Assembly: GCA_013180625.2 (NCBI GenBank)
Contig: SNVD02015902.1
Location: 1-64,000, forward strand
Origin: Boswellia sacra
Lineage: Eukaryota; Streptophyta; Magnoliopsida; Sapindales; Burseraceae
DNA: 64,000 nucleotides
Direction of reading: 5' to 3'
Part shown: piece by piece, positions 1 to 10,130 of the stretch
Numbering within the stretch: position 1 is the first letter of the stretch
How the letters are laid out: the number at the start of each line of letters is the position of its first letter
The notes under the pieces: generated by a model
What the model was told of the DNA's origin: nothing
What the model saw: the letters and a program-made list of their open reading frames with translations, nothing else
Database searches by the model: none
Position numbers and translations under genes: made by a program

Positions 1-1055
1 CCATCTTTGGACCGTTTGAGCCTTAATAGCCAACCTTGACAGAAATTGATCCCTAGTTACCCCTTTGATCCTCTGTAATCCTTTTTCTTTGTTAACTCAC
101 TAAAAGATTTCCTAACCTAAAATGATTTTGTTCCAAACAGTTAATCCCTTACCTATGAGCATGTAGATCATTCACAATAAAATTCTGAGCTATGTTCTGG
201 TTTTGGGAAGTTAGAGGAGGTTGGGATGTATCATTAGCAATACAAGTGAGTTCCATTGTGTTTGGAAAAAAAAAAGAAAAACAGAAAAAAAAAGCCAATC
301 TGTACTTATCGTCCACGTACTTACACATTGAGGACAATGTGTTGTTTAAGTGTGGGGGAGGGGAAGTGTAATTAAAAAAAAAAGAAAAAAAGAACAAAAG
401 AAGAAGAATAAGAGATCTATACCCTTAATTCTTCTTAAAAAGAATGAAACAACAAAGTGTGGGGGTGTAGTTTTCTTTTGTTTTCTGAAAAACAAAAAGA
501 TTGAGTGTTCTAAATAAGTTTGGGGGTGTAACCTGGTGAATTGAAATGAAGTTGTGTTATAGGGTTGAGCTCTACATAGTCTGAATGATTTATGTGTTTG
601 TGGGTGATTTGAGCCAAATTATTATCCTTTATCATACCTTCACCCAAGCCAAACGTTACAAGCTTAATAAAGTCCTACTTGATCCTTGGTGTTGTGCATG
701 TCTACATTATTGGAGAGTGACTTGAAAAGCAGGCCTATGGAGTTCATTTATACACACATCTTCAATATTAAATATGATTCATTTTTATGCATAAACTCAT
801 CCGGGTTACAAGTGATTAGGTGAGAATGGCTCTACACACACACACTTGAGGAATTGAAGTGAAGCGAAACTAATCTTTAAGATAAAATTCTTGATCAAGT
901 GCATTATTTTGAAGTTTTCCTTGGGTTATAATTAAGTACAATCTTTGAGGCCTATTTGCAAGATGAAGCATTTGTGTGTTTTAATTTTTTGTTGATTCTG
1001 TTTCGGTTTAGTTTTATTTCATATTGTCGTAGTTGCTCAAGGACTAGCAAAGTCT

Positions 1056-1070
1056 AAGTGTGGGGGAATT
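1056..1070 (+). other. Polypurine tract of the gypsy element
   Basis: The purine-rich AAGTGTGGGGGAATT lies immediately before the TG that opens the LTR at 1071, the expected place for the plus-strand primer in reverse transcription. It fixes the orientation (+) and shows that the following LTR is the 3' one. Confidence 0.75.
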
Positions 1071-2480
1071 TGATAAGTGTCTATTTATATATCATTTTCA
1101 TATCAATTCGTCCATGTTTCTTTGCTATATTCCTTGGTATTTTTATGTTTTTGTGTGGTTTTGATGTTTGTAGGAGTTTTGGAGCAACTTGCACAAAAAT
1201 GGAGTAAAACCCTTCATTTTCACCTCTGCTAGTCAACCATCTTCTCGGATTTAATTGTATTGATATACAATGAACCCGATGACATATCATATACCGTTGA
1301 AAAGCTCTCGAAGTCTACTTTTTGGAGAAATTTACGGTTTATGAATCCATTCAGTGTACCGAAAGTTGTAATCAAAACAGTGTGAGAAGTGTAGAAATGT
1401 AATTCCACACATCACTGTAGCATGTATAATACGGGACACTGTAGCACGTTACTGTAGCAGAGTATTTAAACACATTTTAGGGTTTTATTTTATAACTTGA
1501 AGAGGGGAGAACGTGGTGGAGGCTGCAGCTCTGGAATTCTTTCATCTCTTGGAGTTCTTGAAGGAGAAAGGAAGCTTGGAAAGAGGAAGAACTACAATCC
1601 AAAGAGAATTACATCAAATTTGCTAAGTTTTTCCCTTCCCTTTCATTTTCTGGAATGTCTCCATGTTGTATTGTATTTACCACGTTCTTAAATATGTGTA
1701 ACTGAATCTGAATTGGTTGAGGGTGATTTCAAAGCCCTGATATGGTTTTTGTAAGTTGATTGTGTAAGGAATTGTTATCCAATTCTCTAATTGAAGTTGC
1801 TTGTATTCTCCCATATTTAATGCTTATGATTGCTTGCTGATTGTATTTGAGTGGCCAACTGAATATAATCTGGTTGTGATTTATTGCTAGACTAGAAATC
1901 TTGATCCGTAATTGTCTTGAATTTCTAATCATTAGTAGCAAAATTGTGATCAGAGATTACAATTGGAGAATATAACCTAAGTTAAATAATCCGAGCTTGT
2001 GTGTTTATTGCTTAGATCAACCTATCTTTCTTATCATAATGCATCCATTGAATTAAACTCAGAGAGCTTGTTCTAGGTTGTTTAATGGATAGAGATTAAA
2101 TAAAGAGCTTGTTTTATTTAACAACAAAGTAAGGAAAGATTGGGGTAATAGAGCTTGTTATTATCTACGGTTGATAACTTCAATGCTGTAATTAGATGAC
2201 AATTCTACAATTAATTCGCAAATCCATATCTTGTGGTAGAGAAGGATCCCTTAACCAGCTTTCTCCCATTGATTTTTCATTCAAATTTACTTTCTGTTTT
2301 GTTATTCTTTACTTGCATTCTTATTTCATTTAGTAAATCATTCAACAAAAATCCCCCCTGTTTAGTTTATTGTTGCTGGAAATAACAAATTCAATTAGAA
2401 TCAATCCTCGTGGGAACGATATCTTACTTATCACTTTATTACTTGTGCGACTAGTATACTTGCTAGTTTCGAATGCATCA
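1071..2480 (+). repeat. 3' LTR (1.4 kb) of the gypsy element
   Basis: The LTR starts TGATAAGTG and ends GAATGCATCA. Its boundaries are set by an almost identical inverted copy at 18383-19793, which has a perfect 5-bp target duplication. It has only short open frames with no recognisable domain. The bases after it, GCAAA, would be the target duplication; the partner lies outside the window. Confidence 0.88.
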
Positions 2481-2844
2481 GCAAACGTTATCTAGAATGA
2501 TTAGGCGTAAAGCGTCTATAAGTGGCTTTTTAAGTCTGCCATCAAATCCCAGGGCTCAACCCTGGAAAGGCGGTGGAAACTACCAAGCTGGAGTACGGTA
2601 GGGGCAGAGGGAATTTCCAGTGGAGCGATGAAATGCATAGAGATCAAAAAGAACACCAACAATGAAAGCACTCTACTAGGTCGACACACTGACATTGAGA
2701 TACGAAAACTAGGGGAGCGAATGGGATTAGATACCCTTGTAGTCCTAGCTGTAAATGATGGATACTAGGCGCTATACGTATGGACCCGTGTAGTGCTATT
2801 GCTAACACGTTAAGTATCCTACCTGGGGAGTACGTTCGCAAGAA

Positions 2845-2901
<57 letters not shown>

Positions 2902-3482
2902 TGATGCAAAGTGAAGAACCTTACCAGGGCTTGACATGCCACGAATCCTCTTGAAAGAGAGGGGTGCCTTCAGGAACGCAAACATAGGTGGTGCATGGCT
3001 GTCATCAGCTCGTGCCGTAAGGTGTTGGGTTAAGTCCCATAATGAGTGCAACCCTCATGCTTAGTTGCCACCGTTGAGTTTGGAACCCTGAGCAAACTGC
3101 TGGTGATAAGCCGAAGGAAGGTGAGGATGATGTCAAGTCATCATGCCCCTTATGCCTTGGGCGACACACATGCTACAATGGCTGAGACAAAGGGTCGTGA
3201 TCCCGCGAGGGTGAGCTAACTCCAAAAACCCGTCCTCAGATCAAATTGTAGGCTGTAACTTGCCTGCATGAAGTCAGAATAGCTAGTAATCGTTGGTCAG
3301 CCATACAACTGTGAATTCGTTCTCGGGCCTTGTACATACCGCTTGTCACACTATGGGAGTTGGCCATGCCCAAAGTCGTTACCTTAACCACAAGGAGAGG
3401 GGTGTCGAAGGCAAGGCTAGTAACAAGAGTTATGTTGTAACAAGGTAGTCATACTGGAATGTGCCGCTAGATCACCTCCTTT
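2481..3482 (+). pseudogene. rrn16: Plastid-derived 16S rRNA, 3' two thirds, decayed
   Basis: About 1002 bases correspond to roughly position 490 to the end of plastid 16S rRNA. Recognisable landmarks are AATTGACGGGGGCCCGCAC near 2858, the GCACAAGCGGTGG segment, and the 3' end with anti-Shine-Dalgarno core CACCTCCTTT at 3473-3482. The decoding-region 3' helix carries substitutions, and there are small length changes. The 5' third is absent because the retroelement LTR abuts at 2480. Not functional. Confidence 0.92.
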
Positions 3483-3768
3483 TCAGGGAGGGCTAATACT
3501 TGTTGGGTATTTTAGTTTGACACTGCTTCACACCCAAAAAGAAGCGAGCAACGCCTGAGTGAAACTTGGAGATGGAAGTCTTCTTTCGTTTCTCGATGGT
3601 GAAGTAAGACCAAGCCCATGAGGTTATTATCCTAGGTCGAAACAAGTTCCCCCTTTTACACCCCCATGTCGCCACAACGGAAGGACATGGGTGCATAAAA
3701 AGAAAAGAAAGAGATAGGGTTTCTCTAGCTTTTGGCATAATGGGCCCGCAGCAGGAGTCCCGCACGAT
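3483..3768 (+). other. Decayed plastid 16S-trnI spacer
   Basis: This stretch is collinear with the plastid rrn16-trnI spacer. It has no gene of its own, and the short reverse-strand open frame across it is incidental. Confidence 0.8.
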
Positions 3769-4365
3769 GGGCTATTAGCTCAGTGGTAGAGCGCACCCCT
3801 GATAAATTCATCATTGTGCCTGGGCTGTGAGGGCTCTCAGCCACATGCATAGTTCGATGTTCTCATCAGCGCCTAACCCTGAGATGTGAATCATCCAAGG
3901 CACTTTAGCGTGGCGTACTTCTCCTGTTTGAACCAGGGGTTTGAAACCAAACTCCTCGTAAAGAGGATAGATGGGGTGATTCACGTCAGATCCAATATAG
4001 ATCCAACTTTCTATTCACTCGTGGGATCCAGGGGGTCCAGGGGGGACCACCACAACTCCTCTCTTCTCAATAATCCATACATCCCTTATCAATGTATGGA
4101 CAACTATCTCTTGAGCACAAATTTAGATTCGGCCTCAATGGGAAAAAAATGGACCACTAACAATGTATCTTCACAAACCAAGAACTACAAGATTGCCCCT
4201 TTCATTTCACTCTCGGGCGACGGAGGGATCGTACCATTCAAGCCTTTTTTTGTCATGCTTTTCCCGGAGGTCTGGAGAAAGCTGCAATCAATAGGATTTT
4301 CTTAATCCTCCCTTCTCGAAAGGAAGAACGTGAAATTATTTTTTCTTTTCCTTTCCAGAAGGACT
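3769..4365 (+). pseudogene. trnI-GAU: Plastid trnI-GAU exon 1 plus truncated group II intron
   Basis: Exon 1 is at 3769-3805 (GGGCTATTAGCTCAGTGG through CTGATAA), with an A for G change in the acceptor-proximal D region. The intron 5' portion follows, including the conserved phrase TGCCTGGGCTGTGAGGGCT. The sequence stops matching near 4365, before the group II 3' domains and exon 2, so no tRNA can be made. A 139-codon open frame at 3886-4305 lies wholly in intron sequence and is not a gene. Confidence 0.88.
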
Positions 4366-4958
4366 CTAAAGTTAGGAATATTTGTGGGTTTTCATAATTA
4401 GGCAAATTTGTTTCATTATTTTGATTAGATTATGTTTAGCTTTAAAAATTGGAATATAAAATTCTAGAGAATGCTTATTTTGAACTTGAATGTTAATTAA
4501 TGAGATAATATTAAAAACTATCCTTGAGTTTTGACCTAATTTTATGCGAAATACAAGTTTTCTTGTTTAATCATCAAAATCCTAACATTGCTTAAAATCA
4601 ATCAACTGACAATTTGAAAAGGGGAAATTTGGAATTTCATAAAAAATAATTAATTTTCTCGTTTATCCCTTATTCAAAAATCAAAATCAATCACAAAAAA
4701 AAATTAAATAAAAAGTTAGGATTTCTTGGTTAGGTTAGCAAAATGATTTTAATTTAGAAATAAGATTTTTAATTAATATATGAGAAATTTGTAATAATTC
4801 TATTATTTAAGATAAATTTGTCTTTTATACTTTCATGATGAATTTTGATCAACTTCAAGGTTCTTGACGATTAAACAAGCAAACCCGTATTCCACCTACA
4901 ATTAGGCCAAAACTTAAAGTAATTTTTATATTATCCCGTTAATTAATGATTAAACTAA
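4366..4958. other. AT-rich intergenic DNA
   Basis: I see no open frame, RNA gene or clear repeat here. The last three bases (TAA, 4956-4958) are the target site of the element that follows. Confidence 0.6.
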
Positions 4959-6267
4959 GGAGTAGTTTGTTTTCTTTCACTTATCACTTAATACTTAAAG
5001 TGTTTAGATTTAAATCTCAAAATTTTTGTTTGTTTTTTCATTTAGCACTTATTTTAAGTGATAAATCACTTAATTGAAAAAGTGAAAATTTATCACTTTT
5101 TCTAATTACTATTGTCTAAATAAGATGTTAAAAATTTTATATCATAAATATCCCTACATATTAAAATAATATAAATTTTATCAAATTTTCTCATCATTAT
5201 TGTCTAAATGAGATGTTAAAAATTTTATTCCATAAATATCCCCACATATTAAAATAATATAAATTTTATCAAATTTTTATTTATGAATATTATTTTAATT
5301 TATTAAAAGGTACAATTTTGATATATTTGTGATTGTTTTAGTATTTATTATCAAATTGTTATATTATTTATTATTATATTTATAATTAACATATTAAAAT
5401 ATGATAAATATTTTTTATAATTGGTAAACTTTTATTTATTTCTATTAATATTTCAAATTAATTAGCTAATAATATGTTGAATAATAACTATTGAAAATTT
5501 TGATATCATTATAAATAGCGAGTTTTAAAATAGTCAATATATTTGATAGAATTTTATTACATATTATAGGGACAGTTTTATTGAAACTTCAAAAGTTATT
5601 TATTGGATTACTAAGGACAATTTATTTTATTTAATAGTGTAAATTTAAAATAAAAAATTAATATTTGATATTGTCAGTTAAAAGATCATATTAGTTTTTT
5701 TTTTCTTTTTAAGTTTATGAAATGGAAAACACTTTAATTAATAGAATTATTCTTTTATTATTCAAAATATGGTCCTCAAAATACAATGGATAAAATACTA
5801 CTCTTACAACTTTTTCTATACGAATTGATATGACTTAAACTTGATCTAATTGGAGGAATGAATTTTAAAAATTGATAATATTAATGATATAGTAGTTATA
5901 CAATAACATCATATGAGTTTATATAATATAATATTAACTATTTAAACGAAAAAGAATTTTTATTTAATTTTAGTTAATAATTATTTTTTAAAGGTTGTAA
6001 GAAATATAATATTAATTATTTAAATGAAAAAGAATTTTGATTTAATTTTCTTAAGTATTTAATTTTTAAATGATTGTATAAATATAAATATAAACATTTT
6101 ACATTTTAATAAGGGTAAAAAAGTGACATTAAAGGTAAAATATTCTCTTACCACTTTTTTTAAATGGTATCTAAAAAAGCAAACAAACATTTTATTAAGT
6201 AGTGTAAATTAAGTTCTAAAAAGTGTTTAGATCTAAAAAGTGTTAAGTGATTGAAACAAACACCACC
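4959..6267. mobile_element. Tourist-like (PIF/Harbinger-type) non-autonomous element, 1.3 kb
   Basis: The ends are imperfect inverted repeats: GGAGTAGTTTGTTTTC on the left and, reverse-complemented, GGTGGTGTTTGTTTCA on the right. Both are followed by inverted CACTTAATACTT/CACTTAACACTT motifs. TAA flanks both sides (4956-4958 and 6268-6270), the usual PIF/Harbinger target. The inside is very AT-rich and codes for nothing. At 1309 bp it is long for a MITE and has internal duplications. Confidence 0.65.
5104..5279. repeat. Two tandem copies of an ~88-bp unit inside the Tourist-like element
   Basis: ATTGTCTAAATAAGATG at 5111 recurs as ATTGTCTAAATGAGATG at 5199, and the following ~70 bases match closely. 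This explains part of the element's large size. Confidence 0.8.
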
Positions 6268-6574
6268 TAAGATTTTAATAATTTTTATACTAATTGTTTG
6301 ACATTATCATAATTGAGAGTGCTTTTAATAATGAATATTATGAAATACATCAAATAAAAATGTTATTAATAAAAATAAAAAAATTAGTTTTATTAAAATT
6401 CTAAATTTTAGTATGGTTTGAATTCATATCATTCTGATTTTGGATTCTTACTACATCCTTAATATTATCATAAATTAAAGTTTTTTCATAAAATAATTTC
6501 TAGAATCCAACTTGATGTGAAAAGATTAGACACTATTTTTTAGTTAAAAAGGCTAGTTTTTCCTTTATGTTAAA

Positions 6575-6745
6575 TTTAATGATATTTACCTCATTTAGCG
6601 AGTTAATTGTTATTTTTTTAACCAAAGAGGTTTAATTGATATTTACCTCATTTAGGGAGTTAATTGTTATTTTTTAAACTAAAGAAGTTTAATTGAACTT
6701 TCCGAAACTAGGGGCCAGTTAAGCATTTTTTAAACTAAAGGGGTT
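6575..6745. repeat. 57-bp tandem repeat, about 2.5 copies
   Basis: GATATTTACCTCATTTAG at 6581 recurs at 6638. A third partial copy keeps only the TTTTTTAAACTAAAG part. No coding content. Confidence 0.75.
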
Positions 6746-6797
6746 CAACAGAGCTTCGGAAACTAGGGGAGGGTTAATAAAGGACAAACATATATCT

Positions 6798-6852
6798 TGG
6801 CCGATGCAGATCTCGAACCTGCGACCTTCGCATTATTAGCACAAAGCTCTAA
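6798..6852 (-). pseudogene. tRNA-Ile(AAU)-like relic, 5' end missing
   Basis: On the minus strand the sequence follows a cytosolic tRNA-Ile(AAU) from the D-arm 3' side through an anticodon loop containing CTAATAAT, then GGTCGCAGGTTCGAGA (T arm) to the acceptor GGCCA. The first ~19 bases and the D loop are missing, so it cannot fold fully. It may be a dead tRNA gene copy or a piece of a tRNA-derived repeat. Confidence 0.65.
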
Positions 6853-7589
6853 GGCACAATTTTCGTGTCATATTATTTTTCTAGAGATTTCAACTTGTTC
6901 TTGCCTTAACACGTATTGTCATTAACCAAAACTTTTGTAGCAATAAACAATATGCAATTAAGAAGTGAATTCAAAGTCATTTTTTAAATTAAAGTTTCAT
7001 AGGTTAAATATTTCTATTGCCGAGGATTAAAAGATTTATAAAGCTTTATTTAAAAAATATAGATTTTTATAATCTTATTAAAAGATTTATAATGTTTTTA
7101 TGCGATTATCATAATGGTATTAAATATATTATCATGCTCTTTCAGAGTCACTCTCACTACGTAAAAGGACTTGGATGCCTTTACTCCTACATATTAATCA
7201 GAAGATAATGAAATTGTTGGCTTTAACTTAAAAAGAGAGAGAGAGAGAGAGAGAGACAGGATTTAAAGGATCATTCTATGATGATGGAAAAATAAAAACG
7301 TCAATATCAATAATATTGGGATCTTTAGTCACCCTTGGATCAAACAATATAATTTTAACCCGTAACTATGAGAATCAGATAACTCATTATCTAAAATGAT
7401 ATTTGACTTTTACTTGTTATTCAGGTTACATATAAGGTATATATAATAAAAAGTATTTAATTTTTTTAGATATTAAAAAGATTTAAAAAATAATGCAATA
7501 CTAAAATATTTAAAACAAGAATTAATCAAATTTTGTGGATGAACCTTTAAATAATTCAATTAAGAAGTTTGAATATATATTTTGATTAA
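6853..7589. other. AT-rich DNA without recognised genes
   Basis: Only short open frames without domains occur. A (GA)n run sits at 7235-7256. Confidence 0.5.
7235..7256. repeat. (GA)n microsatellite
   Basis: An uninterrupted alternating GA tract of about 11 units. Confidence 0.95.
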
Positions 7590-7994
7590 GTTAATGTATA
7601 ATTTATTTTATTTTAAAAAATTCTATTCAATAACATAATTTAGATTCTATTTACATATTTTAAATTAAATTGACAATTTTATATTCTAATTTATAAATGT
7701 AATGTTCGTATCCTACTCTCATATTATGTTTGCAACTTTTATTTTATTTTTATAATTATTCTATTGTATTTTGAAAAATTATATTTAATTACATAATCCA
7801 TATTCTATTTACACATCCTATGTTTAATTTACAAATCCATATTCTTATTTATAAATACAATGGTCATTTACTATTTTCACATTATGTTTATAAGTTTTAC
7901 ATTGCTTTTACATTTTTTTATTATGCATTTAAAAAAATTAAATTGAATTACATGTTCATTTACTATTTTCATATTATGTTTACAAATTTGTATA
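7590..7994. repeat. AT-rich ~158-bp tandem repeat, left part
   Basis: Recurring blocks ATATTATGTTTACAAC, ATTTTGTTGCATTTTGAAAA-like, TTGAATTACATAAT and TTCATTTACTATTTTCATA occur here and continue at 14962-16135. The copia element at 8000-14956 splits the array. Here the units are diverged and partly shortened. Confidence 0.65.
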
Positions 7995-8325
7995 CTACTT
8001 GTTGACCCAGGTATGGCAACCCAAGAGGGGGGGTGAATTGGGTTTTTATTTATCAATACGGAATTAGAAAACTTTTCTTGAAAGATCAAAATTATTTAAC
8101 TCTTTCTTTGAGAATAAAGGTGAAGAAGATGAAAATAGAATATCAAAGATGCAATCAAAAGAATAATAATGAGAACAATCACAAGTGCAAGTAAATGTAA
8201 AGAGGAAAGGGATAGAGAGAGTGCAAACTCAATTTACGTGGTTCGGCAAACCTTGCCTACGTCCACGGGCTCCTAGCTCCACGAGCTAAGCTTTCCACTA
8301 AGTTGTAGAAATCTTTACAACTTGC

Positions 8326-8541
8326 TTGATGAACAACCTCACCAAGACTTTTTCTTTCAACCCTTGATAACACCACACCAAGAGTTCTTCTTGATGAACA
8401 ACCTCACCAAGGCAACTTCCTTCAACTCTTGATAACACCACACCAAGAGTTCTTCTTGATGAACAACCTCACCAAGGCAACTTCCTTCAACTCTTGATAA
8501 CACCACACCAAGAGTTCTTCTTGATGAACAACCTCACCAAG
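8326..8541. repeat. 65-bp tandem repeat in the left copia LTR
   Basis: Units beginning TTGATGAACAACCTCACCAA start at 8326, 8391, 8456 and 8521 (the last partial). The same array, also with 65-bp spacing, is in the other LTR at 13504, 13569, 13634 and 13699, so it pre-dates this insertion. Confidence 0.95.
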
Positions 8542-8789
8542 GAAAGAGTTCTCTCAAGGATAACTTTTATCCTTTACAAGAAGATCTCACTCTCACCACA
8601 ATACAAGAACAAAGAAAATTTTTACAACAAAAGTACAACTCTCTTCAAAGAGTAGATAAAGAATATAAAAGCTCTCTAGACTTGATATTTCTCTTGTTTT
8701 TTTTTTGCTTGATAAAATGCTTCTCTTGCACTTGTTGAATGCATGGGAGAATGGCTCCTTTTATAGGCAAATGAGATGAACTTAATCAA

Positions 8790-9560
8790 GTGAAGACACC
8801 ATCTCCAAATTTTCTGCCCACCATAAAAACCGTAATCTTGTCTGCCATTTTTGTCAATGTTCCGTTAGAAATTTGAAAATCTGTAAAACATAAAAGATCT
8901 GCACATTTGAATAAGCTTTCCAACGCATCAAGAATCAAGTCATTTGGATATCTGTAGCTCAAGATATGGCCAAAACACCATTCGGTGCTCATGTGACTTG
9001 ATTTTTCTCCATGTGTCAGTCCACCGACTTGAATGATAATTCTGTCAATCCTTCCGTTTGAAATTTGAATTTCTTCAAAACATAAAAGATCTTCATATTT
9101 GAATAAGCTTTCCAAAACATTAAGATTCAAAGAATTTTGATATCTCTATCTTAAGATATGGCCAAAACACCATTCGGTGCTCATGTGAGTTGATTTTTCT
9201 TCTCTGTGTCAGTCCACCGAATTGCATGTCAATTATGTCGGCCTTCCATTTGAAATTTGAATTTCTTCAAAACATATGAAATGTGCCTCATTAAGTCATC
9301 TTTCTAATGCCGCAAGAATCAAGTCATTTTGATTTTTCTAGCTCAAGATATGTCCAAAGGAGTATTCGGTGCTCATGTCAGCTGCTTCCATTTGTCTTTC
9401 AACTTGCATGATGATTTGGACAACCTTGCACTTGAAATTTGAATTTCATTAAAACATATGAAATGTTATAAATTGAGTAAGCTTTCCAAAGGCTCAAGAA
9501 TCACGTCATTTGGATATTTGTAGAGATATATATGACCAATTGATTGAACATTACTCATGT
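8790..9560. repeat. ~192-bp diverged tandem repeat in the left copia LTR
   Basis: TTCGGTGCTCATGT recurs at 8981, 9173 and 9365 (spacing 192 each time), with a decayed fourth unit near 9547. Each unit also carries GAAATTTGAATTTCTTCAAAA-like and AAGCTTTCCAA-like blocks. A matching array is in the right LTR (~13990-14720). Confidence 0.8.
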
Positions 9561-9776
9561 GTCACATTCCTTGAGTCAATCCTTGTTCTTAAACTTTGGT
9601 GCCTTTAACATGTAGTCTTCTCCTTAGCTTCAACACTTCATTTTAATAAGCCTTTTCTTGATTTGACAATTATTTCAATGATATTACTCTTGCACATAAA
9701 TAAACATGTTAGTAAATCACAATTAATCAATGTGTATTGTTATCATCAAAATTATCATGTAGCCTTAGGGCTAACA

Positions 9777-9790
9777 ATCTCCCCCTTTTT
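9777..9790 (-). other. Polypurine tract of the copia element
   Basis: The minus strand reads AAAAAGGGGGAGAT immediately before the 3' LTR. Further AGGGGGAG motifs occur on the same strand at about 9918-9930, 9961-9967 and 9979-9986, giving a cluster of PPT-like motifs. Confidence 0.8.
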
Positions 9791-10023
9791 GATGATGACA
9801 AACCATTGATTGCTTTCAAATAATATCTAAAATAAAGAATGAAAATGAAATCAAGAATAAACAAAAAGAGAGTAAAGAGCAATTGTTATAAATACAAGCA
9901 AACCAACCATACCATTTCTCCCCCTTTTGTTATCATAAAAAAGATGTAATCAAATTAATTACTCCCCCTAAATATATTCTCCCCCTTAACATATGCTACC
10001 ATTTAAAAATTATCAAAGAAAAA

Positions 10024-10130
10024 TTAAGATATATCCAACATGCCTAATTCTCTTCTAATTATGCAAAATCTATCTTGACTAAGGGGTTTAGTCATATTTA
10101 GGTCTAGGGACTAATTCTCAAACTTGATTT
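10024..10130 (-). pseudogene. Copia RT start fused to RNase H tail (deletion scar)
   Basis: Read on the minus strand, the first residues of RT, ending in a VPRPK-like stretch in a shifted frame, run straight into the usual RNase H C-terminus, readable as NMTKPLSQDRF then RRELGMLDIS and a stop at 10024. The junction is about 10095-10098. All catalytic RT and RNase H motifs are gone. The intact order on both sides points to one internal deletion. Confidence 0.75.

Larger units (their letters stand above)
1..2480 (+). mobile_element. 3' end of a Tat/Athila-type Ty3-gypsy retrotransposon
   Basis: No protein-coding region remains. Positions 1-1055 are the noncoding 3' tail, with repeated purine-rich phrases of the type AAGTGTGGGGGAG near 346-362, 453-470 and 518-532, typical of the 3' tails of plant Athila/Tat gypsy elements. 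The first ~60 bases match, in reverse complement, the tail of the element at 22100-36385 (around 24425-24520), so the two are related. A polypurine tract and a 1410-bp LTR follow. The coding part and 5' LTR lie left of the window. The right edge is directly joined to plastid-like DNA. Confidence 0.8.
2481..4365 (+). other. Nuclear plastid DNA insertion (NUPT): rrn16-trnI segment
   Basis: The stretch is collinear with the plastid inverted repeat: the last two thirds of 16S rRNA, the 16S-trnI spacer, trnI-GAU exon 1 and the 5' part of the trnI group II intron. Compared with plastid sequence from memory, it carries many C-to-T and G-to-A changes, especially at CpG: the plastid TTATCCGGAATG appears as TTATCTAGAATG at 2489. 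That is the mark of old, methylated nuclear DNA, not of a working plastid locus or contamination. The right edge near 4365 is approximate. Confidence 0.93.
8000..9776 (-). repeat. 3' LTR of the copia element (left copy)
   Basis: On the plus strand it runs from TGTTGACCCAGG to AGGGCTAACA, so in element orientation it starts TGTTAG and ends CAACA. It is 1777 bp, close to the 1775-bp partner. It contains two tandem-repeat blocks (8326-8541 and about 8790-9560) and no gene; a 114-codon open frame in the second block is incidental. Confidence 0.93.

Noticed and set aside
1081..1941. Short frames mirrored at 18922-19783
   Set aside because: Both copies lie within LTRs of one family; no domain, and matching frames simply reflect repeat identity.
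2644..2841. 65-codon minus-strand open frame
   Set aside because: It lies antisense within decayed plastid 16S rRNA; no domain.
2481..3482. Bacterial 16S contamination
   Set aside because: The order 16S-spacer-split trnI with group II intron and the decay pattern are plastid-derived, and the sequence is continuous with nuclear transposon DNA.
3886..4305. 139-codon plus-strand open frame
   Set aside because: It lies wholly in plastid trnI intron sequence, which is noncoding in plastids.
8326..8541. CRISPR-like regular spacing
   Set aside because: The whole 65-bp unit is repeated, without unique spacers, and it sits in a plant LTR.
8786..9130. 114-codon minus-strand frame
   Set aside because: A by-product of the ~192-bp tandem repeat in the copia LTR.
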